A DNA stretch of 64,000 nt from Enterococcus innesii (GCA_018982785.1 JAHHEN010000003.1:1-64000), one strand, 5' to 3'; positions 29,349 through 39,461 are shown, counted from the first letter of the stretch. A program made the numbers and translations. Notes: generated by a model not told the origin, from the sequence alone.

Positions 29349-31945
29349 ATGAGTGAAAACAACCAGCAGATCCCAGAAGAGATGCTGCTCCAAGCGGGCT
29401 TTGGACCTAAACGTGGCAAGCTACGGGTATTTTTCGGTTTTGCTGCCGGTGTCGGAAAAACCTATACGATGTTAACCGAAGCCCATGAGTGTTTGCTCAT
29501 GGGCAAAAATGTGGTGATCGGCTATATCGAACCCCACAAACGTCCCGATACCAATCGATTGCTTGAAGGGTTACCACAAGTACCATTAAAGCAATACCAA
29601 CACAAGCAATTGACCCTTTATGAGCCAGATATCGATCGACTGATCCAACTAAAACCAGATATCGTCTTGATCGATGAGTTGGCACATACCAATCCCATTG
29701 GTGCGCGAAACAAAAAACGTTACCAAGATGTCGATGAATTACTGAATGCAGGAATCACCGTCTACACGACCATCAATGTCCAGCATATCGAAAGTCTGAA
29801 TGATATCGTGGAAAAGGTCACGGAAGTGGAAGTCAGAGAAACGGTCCCTGACACCTTTTTCCAGCACGCCAGCTTGCGGGTGGTGGATGTTGAACCAGAC
29901 GAACTGATCGATCGATTAGAACAAGGAAAAATCTATGCCGACGAAAATGCCAAACGAGCGCTAAAAAACTTTTTTACGCCAGAAAAACTTGATCATCTGC
30001 GGGGATTAGCGATCCAAAAAGCTTCCAATCATATCAATCAAATGAACGGCGGTCGAAAACGAGTCCAAAGCAAGCTTTTGACGATCATTGATGATCGCTT
30101 GCCGAAAATGGCAGAGAAATGCATTCGTTGGACCGCCCGCTTAGCCCAAGGAGTGGGGGCCGAATGGACGGTTATCCAAGTTCGATCGTTAGATGATACA
30201 CCTACCGAAGTGCCGTTGGCAGAGCGTTTGGGGGCAGAAGTTATCAACATTGAAGCGGATGACAGTTTTGAAACTATCGTAGAGTATGCCAAAATGACGG
30301 GTGCCAGTGACATTATCATGGGGAAACAGGTTTCTCAGAAGTGGTTCCAAAAATTGTTTGTCGAGGATTTAGAAGACCGCTTGATTCGGCGCCTTGATGA
30401 CATTGAGATCCATTTGATTCCTTTTAAAGAAAAAATGCAGCGACCACGGCTGACGTTTTCGCAATTATTTGAAGGCGGTGGTCGAGATTTCACCTTGACC
30501 TTTGGTCTGATCATGCTCGCCACCATAGTGACAGAAGGCATGCAGTACTTACATTTCGGCGATCAGAATTTGATGCTGGTTTATATCTTTTTTGTTCTCT
30601 TAGTGGCCCGTTACACGAGTGGCTATCTATGGAGTGCCATGGCATCGATCATTAGTGTCCTTTCTTACAACTGGTTCTTTGTCGAACCTTTGTATTCCTT
30701 GACGGTCTATAAAGCAGGCTATCCAATCACATTAGTGATTATGCTGATCGTTGCCTTAATGATCAGTAACTTGATGGTTCGATTGAAGACCCAAGCAGAA
30801 AATGCCAAGGAAAAAGAGCATCAAATGGAGATATTGTATGAACTGAACAAACAATACATGGAAACACGGAATGAGCAAGAAATCTATGAAAGTACGACCA
30901 CCTATTTGGCACGCTTACTCCAGCGAGAAGTGGCGTTATATGACAGAGAAGGCCATTTAAGAAGTCTGCATTCATCAAGAGAAACACTGTCTCAACTGAC
31001 TGGCAAGGATGAGAAAGCCGTCGCTTTTTGGGTCGTGAAAAATCAAAAAGAAGCCGGTCGCGGCACAGATACTCTGATTGGTGCCAATGGGTTCTACTTG
31101 CCGATCGTTTTAAACGGCAAACCACTAGGCGCCCTTGGGGTAGAACGCAACGAGGAGCATCAGTTGGCCAATAGTCAATTGAATTACTTGCGCCTTGTGA
31201 TCACCCAAATCGCGACCGTGTTGGAGCAAGTCTCACTGGCGAGTGAGAAAGAGCAGATCCAATTAGAAAACGAACGGGAAAGAGTCCGCAGCAATCTACT
31301 GCGTGCGGTTTCTCATGACTTGCGGACGCCACTGACAACGATTTCCGGTATAGCCGAAACATTGAGTGAAACCGAAGGCGTGATCAAAATGGAAACGAAA
31401 CAAAAACTGCTAGGGGATATCCAAAGTGAATCCCAGTGGTTGATCCGTATGGTCGAAAACTTACTGTCGGTGACCCGCATCAATTTGACTAATATGGCGG
31501 TCAAGCGTAGTGAAGAACCGATCGAAGAAATTATCGAAGCGGTTTTGACGCACCTGAAAAAGTCTATCCGCAACAAAAAATCATCGTGAAGATGCCCGAT
31601 CAGCTGATTTTTGTCAAAGTCGATCCAATCTTGATCGAACAAGCTTTGTTTAATCTGATTGAAAATGGCGTTCGCCATGGAACTGCCGATACACCGATTT
31701 TCTTGCGAGTTTCTCAAGAGCAAGAAGTAGTCATTGAAATCGAAAACCAAGGGGAGATCCCCTTAGGGCAATACCAAAAAATCCAGGCGAATTTGACCAA
31801 TGACACCGAAGTGCCGGTGGATTCCAAAAATGGACTAGGCATCGGATTGAGTATCGTCAAAACCATCATCCATGCCCATGAAGGCAAATTAGCAATCGAA
31901 ACGAAAGCCGGCAGTACCATCTTTCGTATTTATTTAAAGCAGTAA
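29349..31945 (+). pseudogene. kdpD: KdpD K+/turgor sensor histidine kinase, one frameshift
   Basis: A membrane sensor kinase for KdpE, 865 residues if the frame is restored. The N-terminal KdpD domain has the P-loop GVGKTYTM (near residue 36) and DELAHTN. A universal-stress-like domain (about 245-365), four membrane helices (about 385-480) and a GAF region follow. The HisKA box is AVSHDLRTP. The frame breaks at the A5 run 31557-31561; one more A restores reading into the ATPase domain, with N-box NLIENGVRHG and G-box GLGIGL, ending 31945. As written the protein stops at 31589 without its ATP-binding domain. KdpD needs it, so either kdp induction is lost or the base is a sequencing error. Confidence 0.92.
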
Positions 31946-31956
31946 GGAGGGAGAAC

Positions 31957-32658
31957 ATGCAGCGACATTTTTTATTGATTGAAGATGATTCGAATATCGT
32001 TGATTTTATGGAGGTCGTCTTGCAAAGAGAACACTACAACTTTACGTCAGTCGGCACGGGCATGGAGGCATTGATGCTCTTGCAGGAAGAAACCATCGAC
32101 TTCATCTTGCTGGATCTGGGCTTACCGGACATTGATGGTATGGAGCTGTTGAAAATCATTCGTAAGCGCATGAACACACCGATCATCGTGATCTCTGCCC
32201 GCAAAGATGAACGAGACAAAGTGCAAGCGTTAGACCTCGGTGCCGATGATTATGTAACAAAGCCCTTCAGTACCAATGAGTTATTTGCCCGTATCCGCAC
32301 GGCATTACGGCACAAAGAGTCAGCTGCCTTTAGCAGCAGCCCGATTCTCGTAAATAAGGAGTTAACGATCGATTTTGAGAAAAAAATCCTGTACAAGAAT
32401 CAAAATGAGATCCATTTGACCAAAAATGAATACCGCATCATGGCAGTAATGTTCAAGAATTTAGGCAAAGTCGTCACTTACGATACACTGACCAGCGAGG
32501 TCTGGGGACCTTTTGCAGCGGATGCACAAACCTTGCGAGTCAATATTTCAAATATTCGCAAGAAAATCGAAACCAATACGCTGCAGCCAGAATATTTGAT
32601 CACTGAAATCGGTGTCGGGTATCGCTTGCGGGAGTATCCAGCAGAACCTTCTGAATAA
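31957..32658 (+). CDS. kdpE: KdpE response regulator
   Basis: A 233-residue OmpR/PhoB-type regulator. The receiver domain has acidic residues EDD (near 8-10), the phosphorylation Asp in LLDLGLPD (near 53) and the conserved Lys in VTKPF (near 104). The winged-helix domain (about 130-228) includes LTKNEYRIM and VGYRL. Preceded by AAGGAGG, 11 bases after kdpD, with which it forms the K+ two-component system. Confidence 0.95.
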   Translation: MQRHFLLIEDDSNIVDFMEVVLQREHYNFTSVGTGMEALMLLQEETIDFILLDLGLPDIDGMELLKIIRKRMNTPIIVISARKDERDKVQALDLGADDYVTKPFSTNELFARIRTALRHKESAAFSSSPILVNKELTIDFEKKILYKNQNEIHLTKNEYRIMAVMFKNLGKVVTYDTLTSEVWGPFAADAQTLRVNISNIRKKIETNTLQPEYLITEIGVGYRLREYPAEPSE

Positions 32659-32671
32659 ATTCGTTTCAACT

Positions 32672-32712
32672 GTAAATAGCCTCTTCCTAAACTTTAGGAG
32701 GAGGCTATTTAC
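32672..32712. terminator. Terminator of the kdp operon
   Basis: Long inverted repeat of about 19 bases per arm (GTAAATAGCCTC... pairing with ...GAGGCTATTTAC), ending in a T-rich stretch. Confidence 0.85.
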
Positions 32713-32949
32713 ATGAATCACTTCAATCAGCACAGAGTCTACTGCTTTATGTTATTAGAATAAAAAGGATTGCAGTCGGTGGAAATCTAAGTGGACAAGG
32801 GGCTGCATGAAGAGGAAAGCAAGCAATCATTTCACTCATTCAAAATTTGTATATGTGTTCTAAATTTATTATTTGATCGGTAGAATTTTTTTAAGATGCC
32901 AAAGGGTTCGTTAACTAACAGGTAGAAAAAAATAGGAAAAAAAGCAGCA

Positions 32950-33381
32950 TCAACGATGCCACTCCATGGTGTTTTCGATTTCATTGGTATCAGAATCCAG
33001 TTGTTCAGAAACGATGGTAAAGCCGTTTTTGAGATAAAACGCAATAGCAGCTGTATTTTTTTTGTAGACATTCAGAGTCAGCTTCTCGTGTTCTGCTTGT
33101 GCTTTTTGTAAAAGCTGCTTGCCAATGCCGTGGGCACGATAGTCTTTCAAAACGAAAATACCCGCGATATAATCATCCATCATCCCGATGAAGCCGACGG
33201 GCTGATCATCCACCGAATAGGTGTAGATAAGGGCATCGGCAAAGGCTTTTTTCACAAAGTCATAGTTATCTTGCCAATGGGCAGCTGAAATAAAGTCATG
33301 GGCATCCAAATTACTTTGCAGCCAAATCTGGGCGATGGTTTCTAATTCAGAATCGGTAAATTGGGTCAGTTGTTGTATCAT
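32950..33381 (-). CDS. GNAT-family N-acetyltransferase
   Basis: A 143-residue GNAT enzyme that should transfer an acetyl group from acetyl-CoA to an unknown amine. The acetyl-CoA loop reads VLKDYRAHGIGKQLL (about residues 78-92), and the C-terminal part has the typical NTAAIAFYLKNGF segment. I chose ATG 33381 because GGAGG lies five bases upstream; longer in-frame starts have no ribosome site. It stands alone. Confidence 0.88.
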   Translation of the reverse strand: MIQQLTQFTDSELETIAQIWLQSNLDAHDFISAAHWQDNYDFVKKAFADALIYTYSVDDQPVGFIGMMDDYIAGIFVLKDYRAHGIGKQLLQKAQAEHEKLTLNVYKKNTAAIAFYLKNGFTIVSEQLDSDTNEIENTMEWHR

Positions 33382-33546
33382 GAGAACCTCCGTTTTTTTA
33401 TTCAGTATAGCATAGGTCACCTGTTGTTTGCTTTAAATCGCGGCCCTTTTGTAGGCAGTCGGTCAGGAAACGAGCTATTGATAAGTAACGAAGGTTAAAT
33501 GACGAAGAAAAGCAATCTTTTTCGTTGAAATATTCTAACAATTTTG

Positions 33547-33588
33547 TTTCAGCTAGATGTCAATTTCTTTCAGCCAGATGTTATTTCT
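33547..33588 (+). repeat. Two direct repeats at 21-bp period upstream of the M23 gene
   Basis: TTTCAGCTAGATGTCA and TTTCAGCCAGATGTTA are exactly 21 bases apart, two helical turns. Such spacing suits a dimeric OmpR-type regulator. They lie about 35 bases before a -10-like TATGCT (near 33622) that has no good -35. Confidence 0.5.
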
Positions 33589-33664
33589 GTGAAAACAGCC
33601 CCAAGAATGAAATCTTTCGGTATGCTAGAGAAAGCGAGAAGACACATCTAGTTAAGGAGAAAAA

Positions 33665-35005
33665 ATGAAAAAGACACTTTTGGTTGCAAGTTCACTTGTT
33701 TTGCTGACGCTGCCTGTCGTGACGGTATCCGCAGACAGCTTTGATCAGAAGATCCAGCAGCAAAATGAAAAAATCAATGACATAAAAAATGAATCCACCT
33801 CATTAGAATCACTGAAACGTTCCACAGAGGCAGAGATTCAATCGATTGAAGGAGAAATCCAAGCAATCCTACAAAAGAAAACGACGACGGAAGAAGAAGT
33901 CAATGCCTTGGCACAAGAGATCCAACTCCTTGAAGAAAAAATCATCAAGCGCACAGAGGTACTGGCGAATCAAGCGCGCGACATTCAAACGTCGGAACCT
34001 TCCAATCGTTTGTTCCAAAAAATCGTTGATGCTGAATCCATCGGAGAAGCCATTCAACGGGCGATCGCTTCAGTAACGATCATGAATGCCAGCAACAGCA
34101 TCGTCGAACAACAGCAAGAAGATATCGCAACGAGTCAGAAATTGGAAAAAAAGTTGCAGGAACAATTGGTTGCGATCGAAGAGCAGTCAAACGCATTGCA
34201 AGGAAAACAAGCGGAATTAGCTGATGTCAAATTGAATCAAGAAGTTGCACTAGCCGACCTTGCCCTGGCGTTGAACACCGAAGAAGAGAAAAAAGACCAA
34301 TTAGAAGCGGATCAGGCAGAAGCAAAACGGCAACGAGAAGCAGCGTTGAAGCAACTGGCTGAGCAAGAAGCACAAGAAGCACAAGCGCGCAAAGAAGCAG
34401 AAGAAGCAGCAAAACGTCAGCAAGCAGCAGAAGACAAGTCAGCTGAAACCGCCGAAAGTCCTGCCGTTCAACAAGCAGCAGTGGCAGCAGCCCAGCCGAA
34501 GACGGAAGCCGCAGTGGCGCCAGAAACATCGGTGTCGTCAGAAAAAACTGCAGCTACTCCTGCACCTGTGCAGCAAGCAGCTGAGCCAAAGGAACAAGCA
34601 AGCACAGGTGGATGGCAAATGCCAGTCGATTCGGTTCATATTTCGAGTCGTTTTGGGTATCGAACAGATCCAACAGGTGCATCAGGAAATCAACATAATG
34701 GCATCGACTTTACTGGGGGGACAGGAACGCCGATCTATGCGATCCAAGCAGGCGAAGTCGTTGAAGCGGGCTATGGTCCGTCAACTGGTAACTATGTGAT
34801 CATCAAACATGCCAATGGCGTTTACAGCTACTACATGCACTTTAGTACGCTGCCAGCTGTCTCGGTCGGACAAAGCGTCTCAGCTAGACAATATGTTGGC
34901 GGTATGGGAACGACTGGGAATTCAACTGGCGTCCATCTACATTTAGGGATGTCAACAAGCTTATGGTCAGGATTCTTTGATCCAGCGCCAGAATTAGGCT
35001 TATAA
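33665..35005 (+). CDS. M23-family peptidoglycan hydrolase with coiled-coil domain
   Basis: A 446-residue secreted wall hydrolase or hydrolase activator. A signal peptide (to about 24, ending VSADS) leads to a long coiled coil (about 28-265), an Ala/Pro/Thr-rich linker (about 265-315) and a LytM/M23 domain (about 316-446). The domain has the zinc ligands of HxxxD (HNGID, near 344) and HLH (near 419). The family cleaves peptide cross-links, and coiled-coil members are often controlled by FtsEX. The ATG has AAGGAG. The gene stands alone between terminators. Confidence 0.92.
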   Translation: MKKTLLVASSLVLLTLPVVTVSADSFDQKIQQQNEKINDIKNESTSLESLKRSTEAEIQSIEGEIQAILQKKTTTEEEVNALAQEIQLLEEKIIKRTEVLANQARDIQTSEPSNRLFQKIVDAESIGEAIQRAIASVTIMNASNSIVEQQQEDIATSQKLEKKLQEQLVAIEEQSNALQGKQAELADVKLNQEVALADLALALNTEEEKKDQLEADQAEAKRQREAALKQLAEQEAQEAQARKEAEEAAKRQQAAEDKSAETAESPAVQQAAVAAAQPKTEAAVAPETSVSSEKTAATPAPVQQAAEPKEQASTGGWQMPVDSVHISSRFGYRTDPTGASGNQHNGIDFTGGTGTPIYAIQAGEVVEAGYGPSTGNYVIIKHANGVYSYYMHFSTLPAVSVGQSVSARQYVGGMGTTGNSTGVHLHLGMSTSLWSGFFDPAPELGL

Positions 35006-35012
35006 AAGTCAG

Positions 35013-35049
35013 AAAAACCGCAGAAGCGAACAGGCTTCTGCGGTTTTTT
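35013..35049 (+). terminator. Terminator of the M23 gene
   Basis: Fourteen-base arms AAAACCGCAGAAGC/GCTTCTGCGGTTTT followed by TT. Confidence 0.92.
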
Positions 35050-35081
35050 GGTTGCTCTTCTTTTACGAAGTCTAAATTCGC

Positions 35082-35450
35082 TCAGCGCCAAAAACGGGTC
35101 ATCTCCGCTTTGTCTTTCAGGTTGAAGGCGATCATGTCCTCAATCAATCCTTGATCGATCGGCTCAGTCCACTTGATGCGAAAAATGTTATCCGTATGGC
35201 TGTAGCCAGCGTTTTCGATGGCATCGGCAAACTGTTCAAGACACTTGGTTTCAGGGGAGACAGAAAAATGCGGTTTTGAAACACTGAAACCGATAATAAA
35301 GGTCTCATGGGCGGTGAACATCGGCTGATTCCACTTAATGACTGGGACAAGGTCAGGAAATTTCTTGGTAATAGCGGCAAATAAGGCACGCAGTTTTTCT
35401 TGCTTTACTGGATCTTCAATGCTGGCTAAGTAAGTTTCTAATACATCCAT
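35082..35450 (-). CDS. DUF1801-type protein (YdhG/Fra-like)
   Basis: A 122-residue soluble protein with the DUF1801 pattern: MDVLETYLASIEDP at the N-terminus, VIKWNQPMF in the middle and IIGFSVSKPHFSVSPE after it. B. subtilis relatives act as frataxin-like iron carriers, but the role here is not shown. I chose ATG 35450 because AAGGAG lies nine bases upstream. A good promoter stands at 35544-35572 (TTGTCA, 17 bases, TACACT on the minus strand). Confidence 0.8.
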   Translation of the reverse strand: MDVLETYLASIEDPVKQEKLRALFAAITKKFPDLVPVIKWNQPMFTAHETFIIGFSVSKPHFSVSPETKCLEQFADAIENAGYSHTDNIFRIKWTEPIDQGLIEDMIAFNLKDKAEMTRFWR

Positions 35451-35790
35451 TGGGAGGATCTCCTTTCGTTTTAAGGAACGAGTATAGGGAATGTCGATTA
35501 ATAAAAATAACGCATGTTCGAAATCAACTATTTTGTTACTTAGAGTGTACTGTAAAGTTAGCAAGTTGACAAACCTGTTGCCTTGCGTGGGGGATAAAGC
35601 CTTCAGAAATAAATATTTTTTGCAAAAAGTAATGCTAAAAATAACTTTTTTTTTTCTGCTCGAATAAAAGCCAAACATCAGGAACATTCCAGTATTATCC
35701 TGCACGGTTCCTTGAGATCGGCTTAACTTTTCAGAAATAACATATGAAAAAGCAGGTTATTTTCAGAGAACACTTTCAAAAAGAAATCGG
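35451..35790. other. Non-coding divergent region
   Basis: It holds the minus-strand promoter of the DUF1801 gene (35544-35572). The rest is AT-rich and I see no gene. Confidence 0.6.
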
Positions 35791-35818
35791 TTGCATTCAA
35801 CAGGAATTCTGCTAGAAT
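35791..35818 (+). promoter_or_regulatory. Promoter of the PTS operon
   Basis: TTGCAT, 16 bases, TAGAAT. The operator-like palindrome starts two bases after the -10 box. Confidence 0.6.
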
Positions 35819-35820
35819 AT

Positions 35821-35838
35821 AACTTGTTCGAACAAGTT
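35821..35838. promoter_or_regulatory. Perfect 18-bp palindrome, likely GntR operator
   Basis: AACTTGTTCGAACAAGTT is a perfect palindrome between the -10 box and the ribosome site of the operon. A GntR/UTRA regulator gene lies at the end of the same cluster (37826), so it is the obvious candidate ligand-responsive repressor. Confidence 0.65.
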
Positions 35839-35872
35839 GTCGAGCGGAAGCAAAACGAAAGGAGGAGGACTT

Positions 35873-36385
35873 GTGACCAAAAGGAAACCGGTAACCCCAG
35901 CAGCCAAGAAAGAATATGCAAACAAAAGTATGCGGTTTAATCGTTTTTTACTTTTTCGTTATATGACTGCGATCTTTTTCTTTGTCAATCTTTATTGGAC
36001 CCTATTGAACCTGTCTCAATGGACATGGGCGGGTTTGATTCCCATTGCCTTATTGATCGTTGATGGACTTATACTTATTGAACAAACTCAAAAATATTGG
36101 CAGCAATCGAATCGTTTACTGGTGACAAAAATCGGGTATTGGCTCCAATTCGGCGTTAATCTCATTGCAATTTTTGGTATTTTGATCGGACAGCAAGCAA
36201 CATTGATTCCTTTTATGAATCAATCGGGTAGAGGCATCTTACTTGCCTTGTTTACTGTCGGCATGATGGCGTGCCTATTCATCCAGCGTAAAGCCTGGTT
36301 GATCGAGCATGATCGCGACAAGTATTTCACGTATTTGACTACATTTGAAACACAAGGAGGAACAGTCAATGGATTCAGAAAATAA
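35873..36385 (+). CDS. Membrane protein of the PTS operon, unknown function
   Basis: A 170-residue protein with a basic N-terminus and about four membrane helices (about 25-45, 52-70, 88-112 and 118-140). I recognise no named family. GTG 35873 is preferred because GGAGGAGG ends four bases upstream. Its last 17 bases overlap the start of the PTS IIC gene, so the two are coupled. It could assist or stabilise the transporter, but this is inference. Confidence 0.7.
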   Translation: MTKRKPVTPAAKKEYANKSMRFNRFLLFRYMTAIFFFVNLYWTLLNLSQWTWAGLIPIALLIVDGLILIEQTQKYWQQSNRLLVTKIGYWLQFGVNLIAIFGILIGQQATLIPFMNQSGRGILLALFTVGMMACLFIQRKAWLIEHDRDKYFTYLTTFETQGGTVNGFRK

Positions 36386-37724
36386 CAAAATGTTTGCCTT
36401 CTTGGACCGCTACTTAATGGGTCCAATGGGAAAAATCTCACAATTACGGATCGTTCGTGGGGTCATGGCAGCCGGGATGGCGTCGATTCCTTTCACTATC
36501 GTAGGATCAATGTTCTTGATCATCAGCGTTTTGCCACAAAGCTTCCCTGCACTAGAGGGGATTTGGAGTGCATCATTCGATAAGATTCAAAATCTTTATA
36601 TGTTAGGTAATACCGCAACGATGGGGATTTTAGCACTTTACTTCTGTGTCGTGTTTGGTTACGAGTACACCAAAATCCAAGCACAAGAAGAAAAAATCGT
36701 TCTTAGCCCAGTCAATGGCGCGTTGCTTTCAATGATGGCGTTCTTTATGTGCTTGCCACAATTAGTTTTTGAAGGCGGTATGGCAACACTAGTCAATGTC
36801 ATTTCGGATGACCAAAAAATCATTGATGGGTGGGAAATGGCTGGCGGGGTGACTCGTTTAGGAACAACTGGGATCTTTACAGCGATCATCATGGCGATCA
36901 TTGCCGTAAAAATCTACGCATTCTGTGTGAAACGCAATATTGTCATCAAAATGCCTGACACAGTGCCAACAGGAGTATCTTCATCTTTTACAGCATTGAT
37001 CCCAACAGCACTGACTTCATTAGCTGTGATCGTTATCAATGGTGCATTAGTCGCAATGGGCACAGATATTTTCAAAGTCATTGCGATTCCTTTTAGTTTC
37101 GTGACGCAATTGACCAGTACCTGGATCGGACTACTTGTTATCTACTTCTTCATGCATGCATTATGGATCGTCGGTATTCATGGGGCAACGATCGTGACCT
37201 CATTCTTGACGCCAATCGTGTTGTCAAATATGGTGGAAAACCAAAATGGTGCCAACATTGCCTTTGCGGGTGAGTTTAACAATAGTTTTGTTACGATCGG
37301 TGGTTCAGGAGCGACGTTAGGAATGGTGATTTTCATCGCCTTCTTTGCAAAATCAGCGCAGTTAAGTGCTTTAGGAAAAGCAGCGATCGTGCCATCCTTC
37401 TTCAATATCAATGAACCGATTTTGTTCGGAATGCCAGTGGTATACAACCCGTACACAGCGATTCCATTCTTCTTAGCACCGATGGCTTCAATGTCCGTTG
37501 CTTATTTTGGCATCAACCTAGGCTTTGTTAACCCACCGATTGCCCAAGTAGCGTGGCCGACGCCAATTGGCTTATCCGGCTTTATTGGTTCAGGTGGTGA
37601 CTGGCGTGCCTTTGTCTTAGCAATCATCTGTGCAGTCGTTGCTTTCTTGATTTGGTTCCCATTCATCAAAATGTATGATGGCAAATTATACAAGGACGAA
37701 CAAGCAAACGCAACGAAGGCATAA
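36369..37724 (+). CDS. PTS IIC component, cellobiose/lactose type
   Basis: A 451-residue sugar-translocating membrane protein of the phosphotransferase system. It has about ten helices and the family motif FNINEPILFGMPVVYNP (about residue 340). The sugar is probably a beta-glucoside or disaccharide. ATG 36369 is chosen because AAGGAGG lies nine bases upstream, inside the previous gene. No IIA, IIB or hydrolase gene is nearby, so it must borrow partners encoded elsewhere. Confidence 0.93.
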   Translation: MDSENNKMFAFLDRYLMGPMGKISQLRIVRGVMAAGMASIPFTIVGSMFLIISVLPQSFPALEGIWSASFDKIQNLYMLGNTATMGILALYFCVVFGYEYTKIQAQEEKIVLSPVNGALLSMMAFFMCLPQLVFEGGMATLVNVISDDQKIIDGWEMAGGVTRLGTTGIFTAIIMAIIAVKIYAFCVKRNIVIKMPDTVPTGVSSSFTALIPTALTSLAVIVINGALVAMGTDIFKVIAIPFSFVTQLTSTWIGLLVIYFFMHALWIVGIHGATIVTSFLTPIVLSNMVENQNGANIAFAGEFNNSFVTIGGSGATLGMVIFIAFFAKSAQLSALGKAAIVPSFFNINEPILFGMPVVYNPYTAIPFFLAPMASMSVAYFGINLGFVNPPIAQVAWPTPIGLSGFIGSGGDWRAFVLAIICAVVAFLIWFPFIKMYDGKLYKDEQANATKA

Positions 37725-37742
37725 TCTATCTGTTGTTTTGAT

Positions 37743-37773
37743 AAGCCGGCTATGAAAAATAGCTGGCTTTTTT
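37743..37773 (+). terminator. Terminator between PTS IIC and GntR genes
   Basis: Eleven-base arms AAGCCGGCTAT/ATAGCTGGCTT (one G-U pair) followed by TTTTT. Confidence 0.88.
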
Positions 37774-37825
37774 TACGCCGAGGATGATAATAGTAGTAAA
37801 GAATCGAATAGAAAGGAGTAGCTAG

Positions 37826-38554
37826 ATGACCAAACTCAGTATTGAAGACTTAGCAGCAGAATTGATCAGAAAGATTGAAGCCGGTGACATTGGAAATGAG
37901 CAGGGAAAGATGCCCAGTGAACGAGAGCTTTTGGCGATTTATCCAGTTTCTCGTTATACGTTACGCCAAGCCCTCAATAAATTGAGCAAGATGGGTTGGA
38001 TCTATCAAATGCAAGGGAGAGGCTCTTATATTCGCTTTCAGAGCAACCAAAAACCCACCGTTGAACAAGGAGATCTTGGCTTCAATGAAGACTTGACGCG
38101 AGGTGAGAAAAATATTCGAACAGTCAAAGCCTCAAAACGACTGGTCAAGGCAGCCGATGCGTTGTTTCTCCCTAGTCATAAACAATTTGCGAAAGATCAA
38201 CACTTTATCGAAGTTCAGCGGTTTCGCACGCTAGATAACAAACCTTATTTAATTGAACGTTCCTATTATATACCTGAAATCGTAGGGGAGATCTCCGAAA
38301 CGATGATGGAGGGGTCAATGTTCCAAGCTTTGGCAGAAGAAAAACAGCTGACGGTTGCCTTCATCGACAAGTTTATCCAGAGTAAACCGTTAACGAAGGA
38401 ACAAGCTGCCTTCTTTCATTTAGAAGAAGGCATGCCAGCGTTGATTGTAAGGGATGATAGTTATTTAAGAAATGGCGAACTATTGGCATTTTCGATGATT
38501 CATTATGATTATCGGATGGCAACCCTGTATATGCACAAAAAGATAATACTTTAA
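37826..38554 (+). CDS. GntR-family regulator with UTRA domain
   Basis: A 242-residue regulator. The N-terminal winged helix (about 8-72) has the GntR signature KMPSERELLAIYPVSRYTLR and QGRGSYI. The UTRA ligand-binding domain (about 95-240) has VQRFRTLDNKPYLIERSYY and ends with the DYRMATLY segment. UTRA domains of this type sense sugar phosphates. The neighbouring PTS IIC gene and the palindrome at 35821 suggest it represses that operon. AAAGGAG precedes the ATG. Confidence 0.92.
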   Translation: MTKLSIEDLAAELIRKIEAGDIGNEQGKMPSERELLAIYPVSRYTLRQALNKLSKMGWIYQMQGRGSYIRFQSNQKPTVEQGDLGFNEDLTRGEKNIRTVKASKRLVKAADALFLPSHKQFAKDQHFIEVQRFRTLDNKPYLIERSYYIPEIVGEISETMMEGSMFQALAEEKQLTVAFIDKFIQSKPLTKEQAAFFHLEEGMPALIVRDDSYLRNGELLAFSMIHYDYRMATLYMHKKIIL

Positions 38555-38713
38555 GTTATTAACAATGTAAATCGACTAAAAACGATAGCAAGCATGGTCT
38601 TTGTTCCCCTCGTTTTTTCGTGCTAGACTAAAATCATCAGCAACTTATAGCAACTGACACCTAAGGGTTGAGAATTTAGCGTCTAAAACGAGGAAAAGAA
38701 GGGATGTGCCGTA

Positions 38714-39427
38714 ATGGCAGCAACAGCTAAAGAAACCAAAGTACATGATGTATTTGAATCGATTGCTTCCCGTTATGATCGAATGAACGGTATTATCTCT
38801 TTTCAGCTACACAAACGGTGGCGCAAGGATACAATGAAACGAATGGCAGTGCCGCTAGGTGCTGAAATATTAGACCTCTGCTGCGGAACTGGAGACTGGG
38901 CATTTGCCTTAAATGAAGCAGTCGGTCCGACAGGACAAGTGACCGGTGTTGATTTTAGTGAAGAAATGTTAACGGTTGCCCAAGAAAAAGCACAGAAAAA
39001 ACAGCAAACTCAAATCCTGTGGCAGACCGGAAATGCGATGGCATTAAGCTTTCCAAACGAGAGTTTTGATTATGTGACCATTGGTTTCGGCTTGCGAAAT
39101 GTCGCTGATCGTCAACAAGTCTTAGCGGAGATTCACCGGGTCCTGCGCCCAAGCGGGAAAATCATTTGTTTAGAAACGTCGCAGCCGACGTTGATTGGTT
39201 GGCGGCAGTTGTTCACCTTTTATTTTCACTATGTCATGCCCTTTTTTGGCAAACTTTTCGCAAAAAGTTACCAAGAATACTCTTGGCTACAAGAGTCAGC
39301 ACGGGATTTTCCTGATAAAGAAACGTTAGCAAATGAATTTCAAGCAGCGGGTTTTGGCATATTACAAGTCAAAAGTTATGCAGGGGGAGCAGCAGCGATG
39401 CACATGGGAATCAAAACTCAAAACTGA
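38714..39427 (+). CDS. menG: Demethylmenaquinone methyltransferase (MenG/UbiE)
   Basis: A 237-residue SAM-dependent methyltransferase that makes menaquinone from demethylmenaquinone, the last step of the pathway. It has the family signatures YDRMNGIISFQLHKRWR (residues 18-34), the SAM motif LDLCCGTGDWA (near 56) and FGLRNVADR (near 125). The length matches the family. AAGGGATG precedes the ATG by about ten bases. No other men gene is near it. Enterococcus faecalis is reported to accumulate demethylmenaquinone, so this gene is a species clue. Confidence 0.93.
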   Translation: MAATAKETKVHDVFESIASRYDRMNGIISFQLHKRWRKDTMKRMAVPLGAEILDLCCGTGDWAFALNEAVGPTGQVTGVDFSEEMLTVAQEKAQKKQQTQILWQTGNAMALSFPNESFDYVTIGFGLRNVADRQQVLAEIHRVLRPSGKIICLETSQPTLIGWRQLFTFYFHYVMPFFGKLFAKSYQEYSWLQESARDFPDKETLANEFQAAGFGILQVKSYAGGAAAMHMGIKTQN

Positions 39428-39461
39428 GAACGCTCCTTGATTAAAAAAACACGAGTAAATG

